DNA from: Colius striatus
Taxonomy: Eukaryota; Chordata; Aves; Coliiformes; Coliidae
Assembly: GCF_028858725.1 (NCBI RefSeq)
Contig: NC_084771.1
Coordinates: 11,126,915 to 11,190,914 of the forward strand
DNA length: 64,000 nt
Reading direction: 5' to 3'
The notes under the pieces were generated by a model. That model saw only the letters and a program-made list of their open reading frames with translations. It was not told the DNA's origin and made no database searches. The position numbers and the translations under genes are program-made. The first letter of the stretch is position 1. Each line of letters opens with the position of its first letter. Below are positions 51,811 to 64,000 of the stretch, in pieces.

Positions 51811-52538
51811 TGAAACTGCACGCTTTGGATGATGGTAGTACCTGGAAATGCTCCAGTCATACAGCAGGATCGTGCCCTGGAGCCTGATTTAGGGCGAGAC
51901 TCCACAGAGAACTCCGCCATGGGCCCTGACACGGCGCTGGCATCTGAGGAGGGTGCCCCAGAGCTGGAGGAGGTGCGAAAGCTGCAGGAGCTGGTGAGAA
52001 GGCTGGAGATAGAGAGTCAGCACCCGCGAACAAAGAGCAGCAGGAGCATGCTTGGGACAAACATGCAGAGTGAGCTCCTCACTGGGATGGGTAACCATGA
52101 CTCTGCTCTAAATGGGATGGAAATTAATAACAGCATCAATGTGATAACTGAGAAGCAAGAATTGCAAATCATGGCAGATCTGCACAACCAATTCAGCAAA
52201 ATAAGAAAAGAGGAAGGAGAGAACAACTGCTTAAATAAAGACAGAGATGCCCAAATGCAATCCACTTGTAACAGTGCCACTGAGGAATTGTCTTCCAGCA
52301 TGCATGAGGTGGAAATGAAGACTGCTGATAACATTAGATGTTCTTCACACCTGGGTCCAAGGAATGGCACAGAGCTCACGGGAAATGTGGTCATCGCACC
52401 TATTGGTTCCTCAGTTACAATCAATGAACAAAATCCCGGTGGGAAATGTGGAGATGTAGAAAGTCTTCCAAGTAACACAGATCTGGATGAAGTGAAAGTG
52501 TTAGAACTTGAAAATTGCAATGATGAAGATGACAGCTG
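51811..52538 (+). CDS. SLAIN-family protein, first coding exon (coding from 51829)
   Basis: Encodes residues 1-236. EVRKLQELVRRLE at residues 48-60 is the N-terminal coiled-coil hallmark of SLAIN1/SLAIN2, and LELENCNDEDDSW at the end leads into the second hallmark in the next exon. SLAIN proteins track growing microtubule ends and bind ch-TOG, EB and CLIP proteins. Start: an in-frame TGA opens the exon (51811-51813), so translation begins at the tandem ATG ATG; the second (51832) has the better context, A at -3 and G at +4. Acceptor CATGTCTTGCAG, donor CTG before GTATGT, phase 2. Odd: after the coil start the usual KQNEQLR-type continuation is replaced by IESQHPRTKSS, so the coil is short. 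Probably a SLAIN1-like third paralogue rather than SLAIN1 itself. Confidence 0.88.
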
Positions 52539-53834
52539 GTATGTAGTTCAAAAGTTTAGTCATCTGTGGAACTTATGCTGCTGCCGTTGGGAGCTGCTGT
52601 GTTTAGGTGTGCAATAGTTTTTAAGGGTATAAAGTGATTTGTATGGAGTGCTTTGATTTTTAGCAACAAAAATGCAGTTCTTGTTATTAACTGTTCTTAT
52701 TTTTAAGACCATCATGCCAGAGCATTATTATTTTGATTTAAATCAGTTTAAGGCTTCTCTTTCCCCTTTCTTCCTGATGCCGCTGTAGCAAGCACAGAAA
52801 CCTTCCTTTCCCTGTTAGTTTATTTATGTATACTACACACAGATGAATTAATAATGGAGTTTTTAAACTTTGTACATAACTGTCAGGTGCTGTATTTCAA
52901 TAAGAATTTTGTAGAACACAAACTGAGACCATCTGGAATTTGTAGCTTTCACTACTATCTAAGACGACAAATCATTTCTACCTCCTGACTAGTGTTTCTT
53001 TGCATTTAACCCATTTCTTTTGTCTAGACACGAACTGAAACAGCTCAGTGATGAAATCTGGAGCTGACCTTACTTTGCAGGACTCTTCACCAGCAACCTC
53101 ATTTAGAGCTTGTTTTGTAATTAACTGACTTTGGAAAGGCAAGAGAAATTAAAGTTGGAGGCTGATTCCAGCTTGTGCCATAGCCATGGCTTGAAATTTT
53201 ACCTGTTCTTATTTTTAAAATTTTGTGGGAAAACATCAGGGATCTACAAATTGTGTTTGGAAATCATGTAGCTAGAGGTTAATCTGGCAGCAGAGGCACC
53301 ATTGCAGAGTGGTTGCCAAATACAAAACAAATCCTAAACTCCAAAAAACTTCATCAGCCATTAGAAGTGACGGTGAACTTTTTTATGTTAATGGAGTGGT
53401 GTTCAATAATGGAATGATGTCAGCTCAAGTCTAAATGCAAGGTTATATTAAAAACATGGTTTTTAGTTTGCAAGCTTTCTTGTAAAACACAAGTGCTATT
53501 TCTAGCTTGATCCCTGAAACCCTTTAGCATACTTGAACAGCATTTTGAGCAGGTTTCTTTAAAAAAAACCCCAAGGAATGTATTGAACAAGTTGAACTGG
53601 GAAGACAGGCTTCATTATTTCCATGTTAATGAAAACAGCTAGTTCTATACTCATATTTATATAGCCTGTGACATAAGAGTTTCTTCAATATATATTGACT
53701 TGGTAAAGAAACCACAGTGAGTCTGAGGTTGACACAGGCAGTGAATGCTGCGCAGTGCAATCCAGAGAGGTGCTGCACCCCCAGGCTCAGTTTAGTAACC
53801 TCTCCTTGAGCTGGTGGCTAATAAGGTTCTTCTT

Positions 53835-54015
53835 AGAATCATAGAGTCACAGAATGGTAGGGGTTAGAAGGGACCTTTAGAGATCATCCAGTCCAACCCC
53901 CCTGCTAAAGCAGCTCCACCTACATCATGTCACACAGGAATGTGTCCAGGTGGGTCTTGAAGACCTTCAGAGCAGGAGCCTCCACACCCTCCCTGGGCAG
54001 CCTGGGCCGGGGCTC
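53835..54015 (-). mobile_element. CR1 LINE, 3' fragment, antisense
   Basis: AGAATCATAGAGTCACAGAATGG region followed by GACCTTTAGAGATCATCCAG and GTCACACAGGAATGTGTCC: reverse-complement CR1 3' end of the CTTTAGAGATC group, in intron 2 of the SLAIN-like gene. Confidence 0.94.
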
Positions 54016-57000
54016 TGCAACACCAGGTACCTTTCTCACTAGACCTTGCAGGATCTTCATGTTTTTGGTTGCTCTGTTTTCTTGTCAAATTTGGTTATTA
54101 TAGGCTAACACGTTAAAAAGAGGTGCCCCAAGGAGCTTAAGTCAAGGTGTTATTACAGAGCACTCGTGCAGGTTGTGTTACCATGCATTACCTTTGATCA
54201 CCTTGCATTGCTTCTGTCTGGTTGGTCTTCCTCTTGTCAGACGGACCTGCTAAAACAAGAAGCTATTTTTACAATGGGTTCTTGTTCTAGAGCTCTTGAC
54301 CTGAACTGTGAATGTGTGTACAGTCAATAGTGCAGTGCTGTGCTTACTGCCAAATAGCCCAGATTCTCCTCATAAGCACATCTCTGACATGCTGTCCATG
54401 CAGATATTTGTGCATTTCTCTCAGCAATAACCAGCAAACAGTGGCTGGTGGGTAGAGACAGAGAGGCCTGCTTTAAAAAACAAACAGAAAACCCAATATG
54501 GATTTAGGATTAACTTTAATAAGGTGGGTTTGCTGATTAGGGGGAATTTTGTACTGCCTGGATGGAAGTAATATGTAAACATGTCAAGCAGTATGTTAGT
54601 CAAAGACAAGGGCTTACTATGTTGTTATAGTTGCAGTCTTTGTTTAGTGTTATGCAGTAGGAAAAAGACTGTACCTAATATTGGAACACATCCTGTGTAC
54701 TTTGGTACTTTGGATTTCTGGGAGGTTCACAGTAGATTTCCTTTTTCCTGTCACCACCAAATTGATATGTTTTAGCAGCCTCATCTCTGGTTTGCTGGCT
54801 TTTCCTTCATTGTCATCTGGGAGAGAGGATGATGCTTTATACCTTAAAGAATACAAAAACTCATTTTTGTATTGTTTTCAAGTAGGAATGTGTGTAAAAC
54901 AGGGAATGGGGAGCAGGAAGCTTTCAGAAAGAGAGGCTCTAGTGCTTGTATCTTCCCATCATTCCAGTGTTAAGAGCAAGTGCAAACTTTATGATAATTT
55001 CTCTTGTGGTGATGTGCTTATACACTGTGTCATCTTAGGATGGAAACCTAGTTAAGTCTAACATAAGGGATTTTGCCACTTGAGCTGAAGTGCTAACAGC
55101 AGAACCCCTCACTCTGGGAGGACACAGGCAGAAGCATAAAGGAGCAGGTCAGAGGGTTTGTTATTGTTCTCTGCAGATTCAGAGAGAGGCTCAATTTCTG
55201 CTCTGTTTTGAACCTTTTTTGATTTATTTGGATGGACCTTTGCAATCATTTCTGCACAGCTTCCTCAAGATTTACGTGGTCTGAGGTTTTGGTTTCAAAA
55301 CCGGCATTGCAGTGGCTGAGCTGCTGTGAAACACGAGGTACTGCATCCCTGTAACTCTGTACTTCTCTGGTGTCTGTCCCTTGACTTGCTCTCTTGGGTC
55401 ACTTTCTCAAATAGCTATTCAAAATTGTAAATATCCTGAGACCCAAGCAAGTGAGAGTTGGCTCTGTGCTGTTGAATTCAGCATAAGGCTTAACTGGATT
55501 GAAGTGTTTTTGGCCCATTACTGGTTACCAGTTTTCTCCCTTAGGTATGCTTCAGCAGGTCAACTCCTGAGCTGCTTGCAGAGAGTACCTGGAAAGAGGG
55601 GAGCAAGCATGACTGTCTTGCAGTAGCATTACCTTGTTTGTCTTGCTTGATGTGTGTCAGTTCTGGGTACTCCCTGTAAATAAGAATTAAGTTGCAGTTT
55701 TCTGTGGGTGATTTGTGTTCAGCATTTTGTTACACATTCCTGTGCTGCTTGTTTGGTGTTTTGCCAGCTGTCAGTTATTTTTCCTGCAAAGTCTTGGGAG
55801 AGAGAGTTTTGACTTGGAATTATAATGAAATTATTAAAATTCCAACCCCCTCTGAACTATAAAGAGTTCTTAATACTGTGTCATTGGATGAGAGAAAGAA
55901 ATAGCAGAAGTGAAAAGCTTTAAACTTTGTCCGTATGCTTTCTCCTTTTTACTGCCTTTGACTGTTTTTGCCTTCATCTTCTTTGATGGCATGAGTACCA
56001 AACTTTGCCCGTGACTCAGTTTGAACAAGTTCAGGTTTCCTCCTTGCTGGAAGGATAGATATTTTTGTTTCCTCAGTATTGCAACTACTGTTGCTTAAGG
56101 TCTTGATCCCAGTGGTGAAACTCAGAGCAGTTTGACACAGGGCTTTAGATAAGCCTTTGGCTAAAAAGCACAACCAAAACACAGCGTAACAATTGGGCAA
56201 ATCCATGTAACAGACCTTTTCTCTAGCCACAACGGGGGGATGTGTGTATGTGTGGCACTAAGCCAAAGGCTGCCTTGTGTTTTGGTGGAGGGAGGAGGAG
56301 AAGGAGCCTTTGTTGGTGAATTCCTGTGCTGCTGTTACATCCACACCTTGCATGGATTTTATTCCCAAAAGTCTCTTTCAGCTGAAAGCAGGTTGTGCTG
56401 CCTTTGCCTGGGCATTGTGTCGTCTCCTGCTTGAGTCCAGGAGTTTAGTGCAGCACATGAGGTGCCCTTGGCATAGTCTCTGGAGGAAGGAGCATGGCTT
56501 GCTCAAATCAATGACTGTTTAAGAGTTTCTTGGGCATGTATGTTTTCAGCCTTAGCCCCACGTCCAGTGGCCCTCTGTATTAATGTCTTAATGCCTTTAA
56601 TTTGTTGTACTGAAGGGTGTTATAGCTGTTATCTCTGATGGTACAAGCAGCTAGGGCAAAATTTTCTGTAGTAGTTTCACCAAACAAGAAGGTGGTTCAG
56701 CACAAAATTCAGGTTATATATAGCACCATGTAAAGTGTGGAATCTTGTGCCTCTAATTTTGGGGAGAACTTTAACTTTCTGCTCTCCATGTAATCAAGTC
56801 CTACATTTCCACAGGCCTTATAGTGGTTTGCTGTGATCTCTCCCTGCCCATAAGACTCCGTGTGACTTGGAAATGGTCATTTGCAAGGTCTGAACTTCTC
56901 AGACTGGTCATCTGATGAAAACCTTCCAGAGGTATTTCTAACAATGGATCCATTAGCTCCGTTCCATTAAATTATATACCAAAGGCTTAGCAAAAGCATT

Positions 57001-60000
57001 TCCTGATGGTCTGGCTTGTTTGAATAGTGTGACCCGTTGGTGCTAGCTGCAGTCAGCCCTTAGGATGGGCTGTGTGATGTCTGTCTCACTGTGTTCAATC
57101 TCTGGGTCGATGAGCTCCTTCAAAACCCTCCTGTGCAGCCCTAAGAGATGGCATTACCAGCAGCAGCCTTCACTGCCAGTAATTGCCAGTGCTGGAGCAG
57201 AGTAACCTGGAAGGAAAAATCTACCTGCTTGCTTGACACGACACTTTTGTGCAAAACATGACCTTCCAGATGAAATTGCTTTTGATGGCAGAGGCTTAAA
57301 GTGACTGGCTTCTTAGAGAAAGGCTCGTGGTCCCGCCAGGCACCCTTTGATCATCTTACAGACTGTGGGCTGTGGCAGGAGATTCAGCTAATGCTGTGTT
57401 TAGAGCTTCTGTGATTTGGCCACTAGATTGTTGGTGTTTTGTTGAGTGGGATTAGACACTAGATAGATATGGAAAAGTGAGGCCACTTCTGCCTTTTGCA
57501 GTGTCTTGGGAATAAAGGCTCCACCCTCTACTTGAGTTATTCTGTAATGGTTTTGTGTGGAGTGTTTTCTGCAGGATTTTTCTCATTTTTTCCTTTTATG
57601 TTTCTGTCATTTCATGATCTGGTCATGATTGTTTCAGTATTGCTTTCCACAACACCATATTATGAGTGTTGGTGTTTCTGTTCAACAATAACATTTAGAT
57701 TTGAGATTTGGAACGGCGTAAGCACAGTAATAAACCTGAAAATTGTCTCTCTGAAGTCTAATACAGGAAGAAAAGGAAAAACAATGCATTATCTGTTTGA
57801 AATATACTCTTTAGAGAAGAATTTAGCTGCTGCCTTAGCACTTTATGGTTATGTGTCTTATAAATGAGATTGTTGTAAACATATTCAGCTACCTCAGGTG
57901 TCTCTCTGCTTGCACTGATGTGTGTAACTCAAAGGCTTGAAAATCAGTGTAACATCTGTCCTTTTTGGTCCCACTGTAGCCACTGGTGCTGGGTGCTGTG
58001 GAGATTCATTTTACACTCAGTTTATTTAACCTAGTAGTTATAGAGCTTTCTGCAGCCTGAGTTCTCCTCTATAGATTTACTAGTGCCAGTATTCTGTGTG
58101 ATTAGTACCTTAAATTCTCAGGCAATACCAGCTTGCACTCTTGCAATGGATCTGATGTGTTATTAAATGGTGAAGATGGGGTTTTTTTTTCAGTGCAATG
58201 TGCAAGTTGAGAAAGCTGTCATAATATTTTCCAGACTCCTGGGGATTTTATTTAAAACAGTATTTTTGAAATCAACCAAGAGCAGCGACTAACTCCCGTA
58301 AATCTTCCTGGGACATCAACCCCAAAAGGAAAATGCTACCTCTAACAGGTGCTCTGCTCAGTGATACAGTGGAATACCACAGAATAAAGTGCAAAGAATG
58401 CCACAAGTTTATTCTTAACAGAAGAAGAACCTCATGTTGTGTCTGCTGCACAACTAAAACTACTTGGCTCTTAGCAGAGAGGTGGGAAAGTGAAACACAT
58501 ACACTAGTAACTAGCAGAAACTAAAGATGCTTTAGCTAAGGATTTCCTCACAGAAGCTGAAGAAGGTCTCATTCATGTTTAAGTTACAAGTTATGCAGCA
58601 AAATCCCAATGCATCAAATGTAGAATATATATCCAAATATTTACTCTCTGAATTTTCAATTAGGCTTTGTAACTATCTCAGCAACTTCTTAATTGTCATG
58701 TTCCATTTGACAAAAGAAAACCATTGAAAGCATAACCTTTTGCTATTTAAACAGAACGTGCTTTGCTCCCAAACTGCTGAGTTGTAGGAACAAAATGCAA
58801 GGTAAAGCTTTTTCAGTAATGGGGTGTTTGTTAAACCCAGAAGACTTTGGCTGACTCCTGAACTGGCAGTTGTACACACACTTCATGGCATGCCTGGCTA
58901 CACTTGTTCCAATGCTTAGCAGATTCAGTTAACCTGACAAATCAAACAGCAGCAGAGGATAAAACCTACCAGAAATGAAATTCTGCATATTTTTAAATGG
59001 ATTTTTTGTTCTTTATATTATGTCCACAAAAAGTTTTGCTTCTGTTTGTGGGGCTGGTGTTTTCAGTTTCTTAGCTGATGGTGTGCAGTGCTCCAGAGAA
59101 TAAGCTGTGCCAGGGTATTTTGAGATGTCAGCTTGCTAAGTGTGTTGAGCTCTTCTCCAAAGCTACTTAAAAAGAAAAACAGTAAACTTGGCACTGTAAA
59201 ATCAAAGCAGAATTCCTCTTTTTTGTAAGTTGCCTGTCAGTGCTTCCTTAATTGAGTTTAGTGAAAGTGTGGATGAGACCATCTCTTGCCAATAGACAAG
59301 AATTTTCTCCCTTAACCTAAAATAGGTGAAGAACAGCGTGACCTGCCCTAAGGAGGCTATTGGCCTCTTTTTTGTTTGATGTTTTTATTACTGCTTTTTT
59401 GAGTCTGAACTGTAAGATAAATCCAGAGAGAGAGCACTTTGCTTTCTCTGCTTTATTAGCTGTGAGTGACTGCAGTGCTCACTTGCCCGTGCAGAAATGC
59501 AGCAAGATATGCTTGTGGGGTCTTTCATGAAAGAGAATGTTGCATGTGCAGGAACATTTGTGTTCACATTTCTCAGCATTTATTTTGTCAATAGCAGATA
59601 AGCTTTTGGATTGTTTTATTTGCATGTGTTTTTGTGTAAAGCCTGTTATGAAGAGGCTTCTGTATGAGATATGACTAAAGAGATTGAATCTCTACTGCCT
59701 GAAAAAGATGAGTCTGGCCATATGCAGGAATGTTAAGATCTGTCAAGTCCTGAGTGGCATGTCAAGAGGCACTAGAGAATGATTGCCTTCCACCTGTGTC
59801 CTGTCCCTCAAGAACCAGACTCTTAACAACAGTAAATGGCAGGTAACAGCTTTACAGCAAATGAATGAAGATGGCTCTTCACCCTGTGCCTTGATGCATT
59901 GTGGGACTGGTTGGAGTGGGGTGCTGTGGGTGCTAAAAGTAAATGCAAAGAAGGGATTAGTTAGCTTCACTGGAAAAAAAAAGCTCTTTTGCAATCTGTT

Positions 60001-61491
60001 TCATAGAGATTCTTAATCTGATGGTCCCAAATTAGCAGGCTGTGGGGGTTTGAGACTGCTTTCTACATCAGTACAGCTTTTGGACTGATTGTCTCCATAC
60101 TTACCTTGACCTGGACAGGATGCAGATTTGACAGACATTGTGATGCCAGCACAATATTTTCAATATCCCAGTTGTTCCTATGTTTTATCCAGGCCAAACA
60201 TTGCTCCTGTGACCAGGACACCTGACAACAGGGTCCTGTTGAATGTTTCTGTACCTTTTAAACATGAGATGTTTTCAGAAATTAATGGGATAATTACTCA
60301 GATATCTGATGGTTTGTGAGTTTTGTTGGGGAAAGGGGTGTTTTATGTCTGTGGGAATTAACTGGAGCAGAAAACTCGATGTACCTTTCTGCAGGAGTGT
60401 CAGAAGTTATTGCTAAAAGAGAGAGTAGGAGGTAGTTGAAGCACAGGCAGGCATTCCTTGAAATAGTAAAACCATCTTCATGATCGTTTTATGCTCAAAT
60501 ACTGGCTTTTGCACTGATGAAGGTGTGATATTTATGTGTTCATCAGTGTGAGGACAGCAGTTGGGAGCAGCATAAATCATCCAGTGTGGCTGTAGCTTAA
60601 TTTGCTGGTAACCAAAAGGGTTCTCTGTCACCATTGAGCAGTTCACTAGCTGAAGCAGTACCAGGTTGGTGCTTGAGGGCAAAGTGGTCGTGTTAAAAAT
60701 AGCAGTTGTGTGATTCTGGGCATAGAAGAACTCTTTTGCTCAGACAGGAGCTTATGAACCATGAAGCCTGTTGGTGGGAATTTTCTTGCTGTTGAGAGGT
60801 AGCAGCATGCTTGCTGAAGGCTGTGTGAGCAGCTATGGACAAAGATGAACCTGACAGCTAGAAACAGCATGTCTGCAAAGGACAGCACACCTCTCAGTCA
60901 GGGTCTTGGATAGCCATCCTCCAAAATTCTGTCTTAACCAGTATCCCTTTTAGAATGGATAACCCTTGTAGACCTACATAACTCCAAAGACCTGCAAGTT
61001 TTCTTCTTCTGGTACACTTCATTGTAAGAAATTGCATTGTAGACAAATTGAGTAGTTTGAAATTTGAGGAATCTTATGGCTTTGTTAACAAGATCCCCAA
61101 AAAGTTTCTGCTTTCAGAATTCTCCTGTTTTTGTGTTGAGTTCAGAGGTTCACAGACTGTTCCAGAAACTGCACAGGTGCAGGGCCTTAAGTTCATCATC
61201 ACAGAACTTGCTTTCTTACCTGGGAATCCTTTTTATGATCCTTTGTCTGACTTAATCAGAATGCTGTATTAGATATTTTTGCAGCAATACATTCATAGCA
61301 CAGTAAATAGATTGACTTGTGCATATTAAGGTTGCTTAGCTGCAACTCTACTGTTAAAGGAATGTATGTATTATTGTATACAGGAAATGTATTGTCATTG
61401 GGGGCAGATTCTGTTATTCTTGTTGCTTTTCCTGCCTTTTAAGTGAATTTTACTATTGTGATAGTACATTTTGTTTGAGACATAGTTTGCA

Positions 61492-61845
61492 ACAGAATGT
61501 TAGGGGTTGGAAGGGACCTTTAGAGATCATCCAGTCCAACCCCTTGCTAAAGCAGCTCCACCTAGATCAGGTCACACAGGAACATGTCCAGGAGGGTCTT
61601 GAAGCCCCCCAGAGCAGGAGCCTCCACACCCTCCCTGGGCAGCCTGGGCCAGGCTCCCTCAGCTCAACAGGGAAAGAGTTTTTCCTTATGTTTAAATGGA
61701 ACTTTTTGTGTTCCAGCTTCTTCCCATCACCCCTTGTCCTGTCACTGGATAGAACAGAAAAAAGTGCTGCTCCAACCTGCTGACACCCACCACTGAGATA
61801 CCTGTAAATATTAATGAGCTCCCCCTGCAGTCTCCTCTTATCTAG
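61492..61845 (-). mobile_element. CR1 LINE, 3' fragment with polymerase remnant, antisense
   Basis: Begins CAGAATGTTAGGGGTTGG and continues through GACCTTTAGAGATCATCCAG and GGTCACACAGGAACATGTCC to the reverse complement of the CR1 polymerase end (TATTAATGAGCTCCCCCTGC). It matches the 10685 copy in reverse order. It ends about 125 bases before the acceptor of the next SLAIN exon. Confidence 0.94.
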
Positions 61846-61970
61846 ACTAAAGACTTAATTTTGATAACTCTTCTATTGCTTTCTGTTAGATATAGTTTAG
61901 TAAATACTACTTCTGTGGCTGTATGTTTTGAGTTAATGAGAAGTTTTGTACTGTCTCAATCCTTGCACAG

Positions 61971-62104
61971 GCTCTATGTGTCCCCGAGAAGACCCACAGA
62001 TCAGAAAACGAACTCTCCTTTAAAATGGTGCCGGCAGCTGTTGGATAATCCCAGCCCCGAGACAGAAGCAGCCTGCAGAACTCTCATAAACAGACTTGAT
62101 CAAG
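61971..62104 (+). CDS. SLAIN-family protein, second coding exon
   Basis: Residues 237-281: WLYVSPRRPTDQK then SPLKWCRQLLDNPSPETEAA and CRTLINRLDQ. This is the most conserved SLAIN block (human SLAIN2 has WLYSSPKK, PLVWCRQVLDYPSPDVE and LDQ at the same places). Acceptor CCTTGCACAG; the split Trp codon TG-G joins exon 2 in phase. Donor CAAG before GTATGT, phase 1. The rest of the gene, with the C-terminal SxIP-like and ch-TOG-binding regions known in the family, lies beyond the window. Confidence 0.93.
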
Positions 62105-64000
62105 GTATGTGGATGATAAGCATTGCTGCTTTAAGTGCCTTTGATTTCCACGTGTTTACTTCATATTATTGAAAAACAGTAAAGCAAAGGAGGTGTAAAG
62201 CTTGCAGTTGCTGTAGTGGAGGATATCTGCAGAGATAGCACCTGGTGCTCTTGGTGCTTGTTTAGCCGACTGTGTTACTGTATAAAAACCTCCCTGATTT
62301 GATGTACCTTGCTGATGCCTCAACAGCTGAAGGTAAGAGAGCATTCTGTAAACTTGGAGAAAACTTTGCTGATTGCAAGCAATAGACAAAATAAACTGAA
62401 TGGTGATGTTTTGCCTCCATGTGGTTTTTTTTACTACACAAGTACAGGAATTTCAGATCAGCTGTCCAATGGACCACTTTGCTTCTGCTTTTTTCAGAGC
62501 TATAAATATATTGGAGTGTTTTCAGGCTCTTGATTTTATTTTTTTTGTATTTAAATATCTTTAATGTAAAAATACACTGAGAAAAAACTGCTTCTGGGGA
62601 GTAGAGAATCATAAGAAAATATAATTGCAGCTTTTTTCCTGTATTTACAGTCCTAGTGTTGTTCAGACCTTCTAATGGTCATTATTCTTACCATATTAGT
62701 AAGAATTACCTGGGTAAAATAGTTGTCTGATTCTCAAAGCTTACAATAATTAAACATTAAAAATCTGTAACTTGAGGAAATGGTGTCACTTGGAAACCGA
62801 GCTTTTCTTCCTTAAAAGCACTTCATGGTGGTTTTCAGCTGGCTCCCTTCACCACCAAGGGAAAGTCCCTGACTTAGCCTGCCTGAAACCAAAGCTTGTG
62901 TCGCTTGAGTCTGTTCAGTTGTCACATACCACCACCACAGCCAGTATTTTGGAGTTCATAAATCATTTTGGCCAAAAGAGATCTTTAAGATCAGGTCCAG
63001 CCTTTGTCCCAGCCCTATCAACCACTAAACCATTTGCTTAAGTGCAACACCCGTCTCTTGTAAGTTTGTGTGTTTTCTTTCCAGCCCTTAAAAGGATCAG
63101 TCCCATCCTAGCCTTTCACCAATGCAAGACCCATTAGAATAGATGCACGGATTCTGTCACTACAAAATGGAGAAGTTTATTCTATTTCTGTGTATCTATT
63201 AGTACATCACCTGGAATCCATCCAGGTTCATGTGTAAAAGGGGCTGAGTTGCTATTAGCCAGGATGCTGAGGGGTTTGAAGTGAGTAATCACTCCTTTTC
63301 TATGTTGTATAGCTATCATATTACACAGCTTTCCTGTATAGGCATCTGTGATTTACCCTGCAGAGATGACTGGTTTTAGTATTTTCTTCTAACATCTCAT
63401 TGAAAAGCGTTGCAGGAAGGACATGCTGCAACCTCATCTATCTGGTTTAACTCCTGAACGTCTCAAAAGCTGTGGTTAGCAGTGTTTGAAAAAGGGAAGC
63501 TTCTGAGAGAATGTATGTTTGGAAGTTCAGTGGTGTTCTCAACTGCTGGAAATACAATACCCACAGTGGTGCAGAAGTTGTCTGCCTGGGTTCTGACTTC
63601 CCTGGTGTTTTGTCTGCTACATGGATACAGTAACTTTGATGTCAGTGGGACGGGTGATGTGACCTCAGTGATTTGAAGGCTGAGAGGCTGCTGATTTGGT
63701 TTGAGTTCTAAGTTTGCCTACTAATGGTGTTCTGGCACTACTTGTAATCAGGCTTATTTTGAGTTTAGCCTTGAAATTCCTGCTTTGAGATAACTGGATG
63801 TAGTCTGAGAACAAACTTCACTTACTTTTACAAACAATCTGTGCTTAGGAAAATGAATGAAGCTTCATTCAATTAACTCTTTGCTTTCTGTCTGAAATAC
63901 ATGAGGCTTTATTTGCATTCTTAACACTATTTTAATTAAAATAATCTGACCCTGTATTTGAGGGGATGAATAAAAACCTGTTTATATAGTGAGTCTTCAT
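62105..64000. other. Intron 3 of the SLAIN-like gene, partial
   Basis: No convincing further exon before the window ends. A good acceptor (TTTCTTTCCAG) at 63084 opens a 17-codon frame starting ALKR, but no clear donor follows. Confidence 0.4.

Larger units (their letters stand above)
52539..61970. other. Intron 2 of the SLAIN-like gene
   Basis: About 9.4 kb, phase 2. Holds two antisense CR1 fragments (53835-54015 and 61492-61845). AT-rich with scattered short open frames, the longest 123 codons (57496-57867), none recognised. No nested gene seen. Confidence 0.6.

Noticed and set aside
52539-52617. SLAIN exon running on to the stop at 52615
   Set aside because: The frame stays open past the donor by chance; the split Trp codon and conserved WLYVSP block at 61971 show that splicing at 52538 is correct.
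53038-53088. Segment after TTTTGTCTAG reading HELKQLSDEIWS then stop
   Set aside because: Joined to the SLAIN exon ending at 52538 it makes an immediate TGA; the open reading is in the wrong phase.

Overview
This is a vertebrate, almost certainly avian, nuclear window. Nine CR1 retroposon copies, with the CR1 3' tail ending in CATTCTGTGATTCTATGATT, are the only recognisable interspersed repeats. The genes have small exons and compact introns. No prokaryotic operon, tRNA, rRNA or CRISPR signal was seen, and the species cannot be named from the sequence.

Layout: (1) 1-19022 is gene-poor. It holds four CR1 copies, one small tandem duplication, a possible 3' end of an unseen upstream gene near 2.0-2.2 kb, and a speculative TATA promoter near 13.9 kb. 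(2) 19023-47775 is one complete gene on the + strand, recognised as ZNF185 (actin-associated, single C-terminal LIM domain). I traced 30 coding exons by splice sites and unbroken phase. They give an 841-residue protein, followed by a 3' UTR intron, a last non-coding exon and an AATAAA signal at 47750. (3) About 48480-49500 is a strong CpG island starting only 0.7 kb after ZNF185 ends. It is read here as the promoter and non-coding first exon of the next gene. (4) 51811-62104 holds the first two coding exons of a SLAIN-family gene (microtubule plus-end proteins that bind ch-TOG), also on +. It runs off the window end.

Main points of interest. ZNF185 followed by a SLAIN gene mirrors the human chromosome 13 pair SCEL-SLAIN1 (SCEL is the paralogue of ZNF185). 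The SLAIN gene here may therefore be a third SLAIN paralogue of a whole-genome-duplication block that mammals no longer keep beside ZNF185. Within ZNF185, introns 2 to 28 are all phase 2, so almost every internal exon is a removable cassette. Two neighbouring exon pairs (22/23 and 24/25) look like a tandem duplication. Several further exon-like segments in the introns could be extra or decaying cassettes.

Both proteins belong to the cytoskeleton: ZNF185 to actin and adhesion sites, SLAIN to microtubule tips. Nothing in the sequence shows that they act together. All gene structures are read by eye from open frames and splice consensus, without transcript support.
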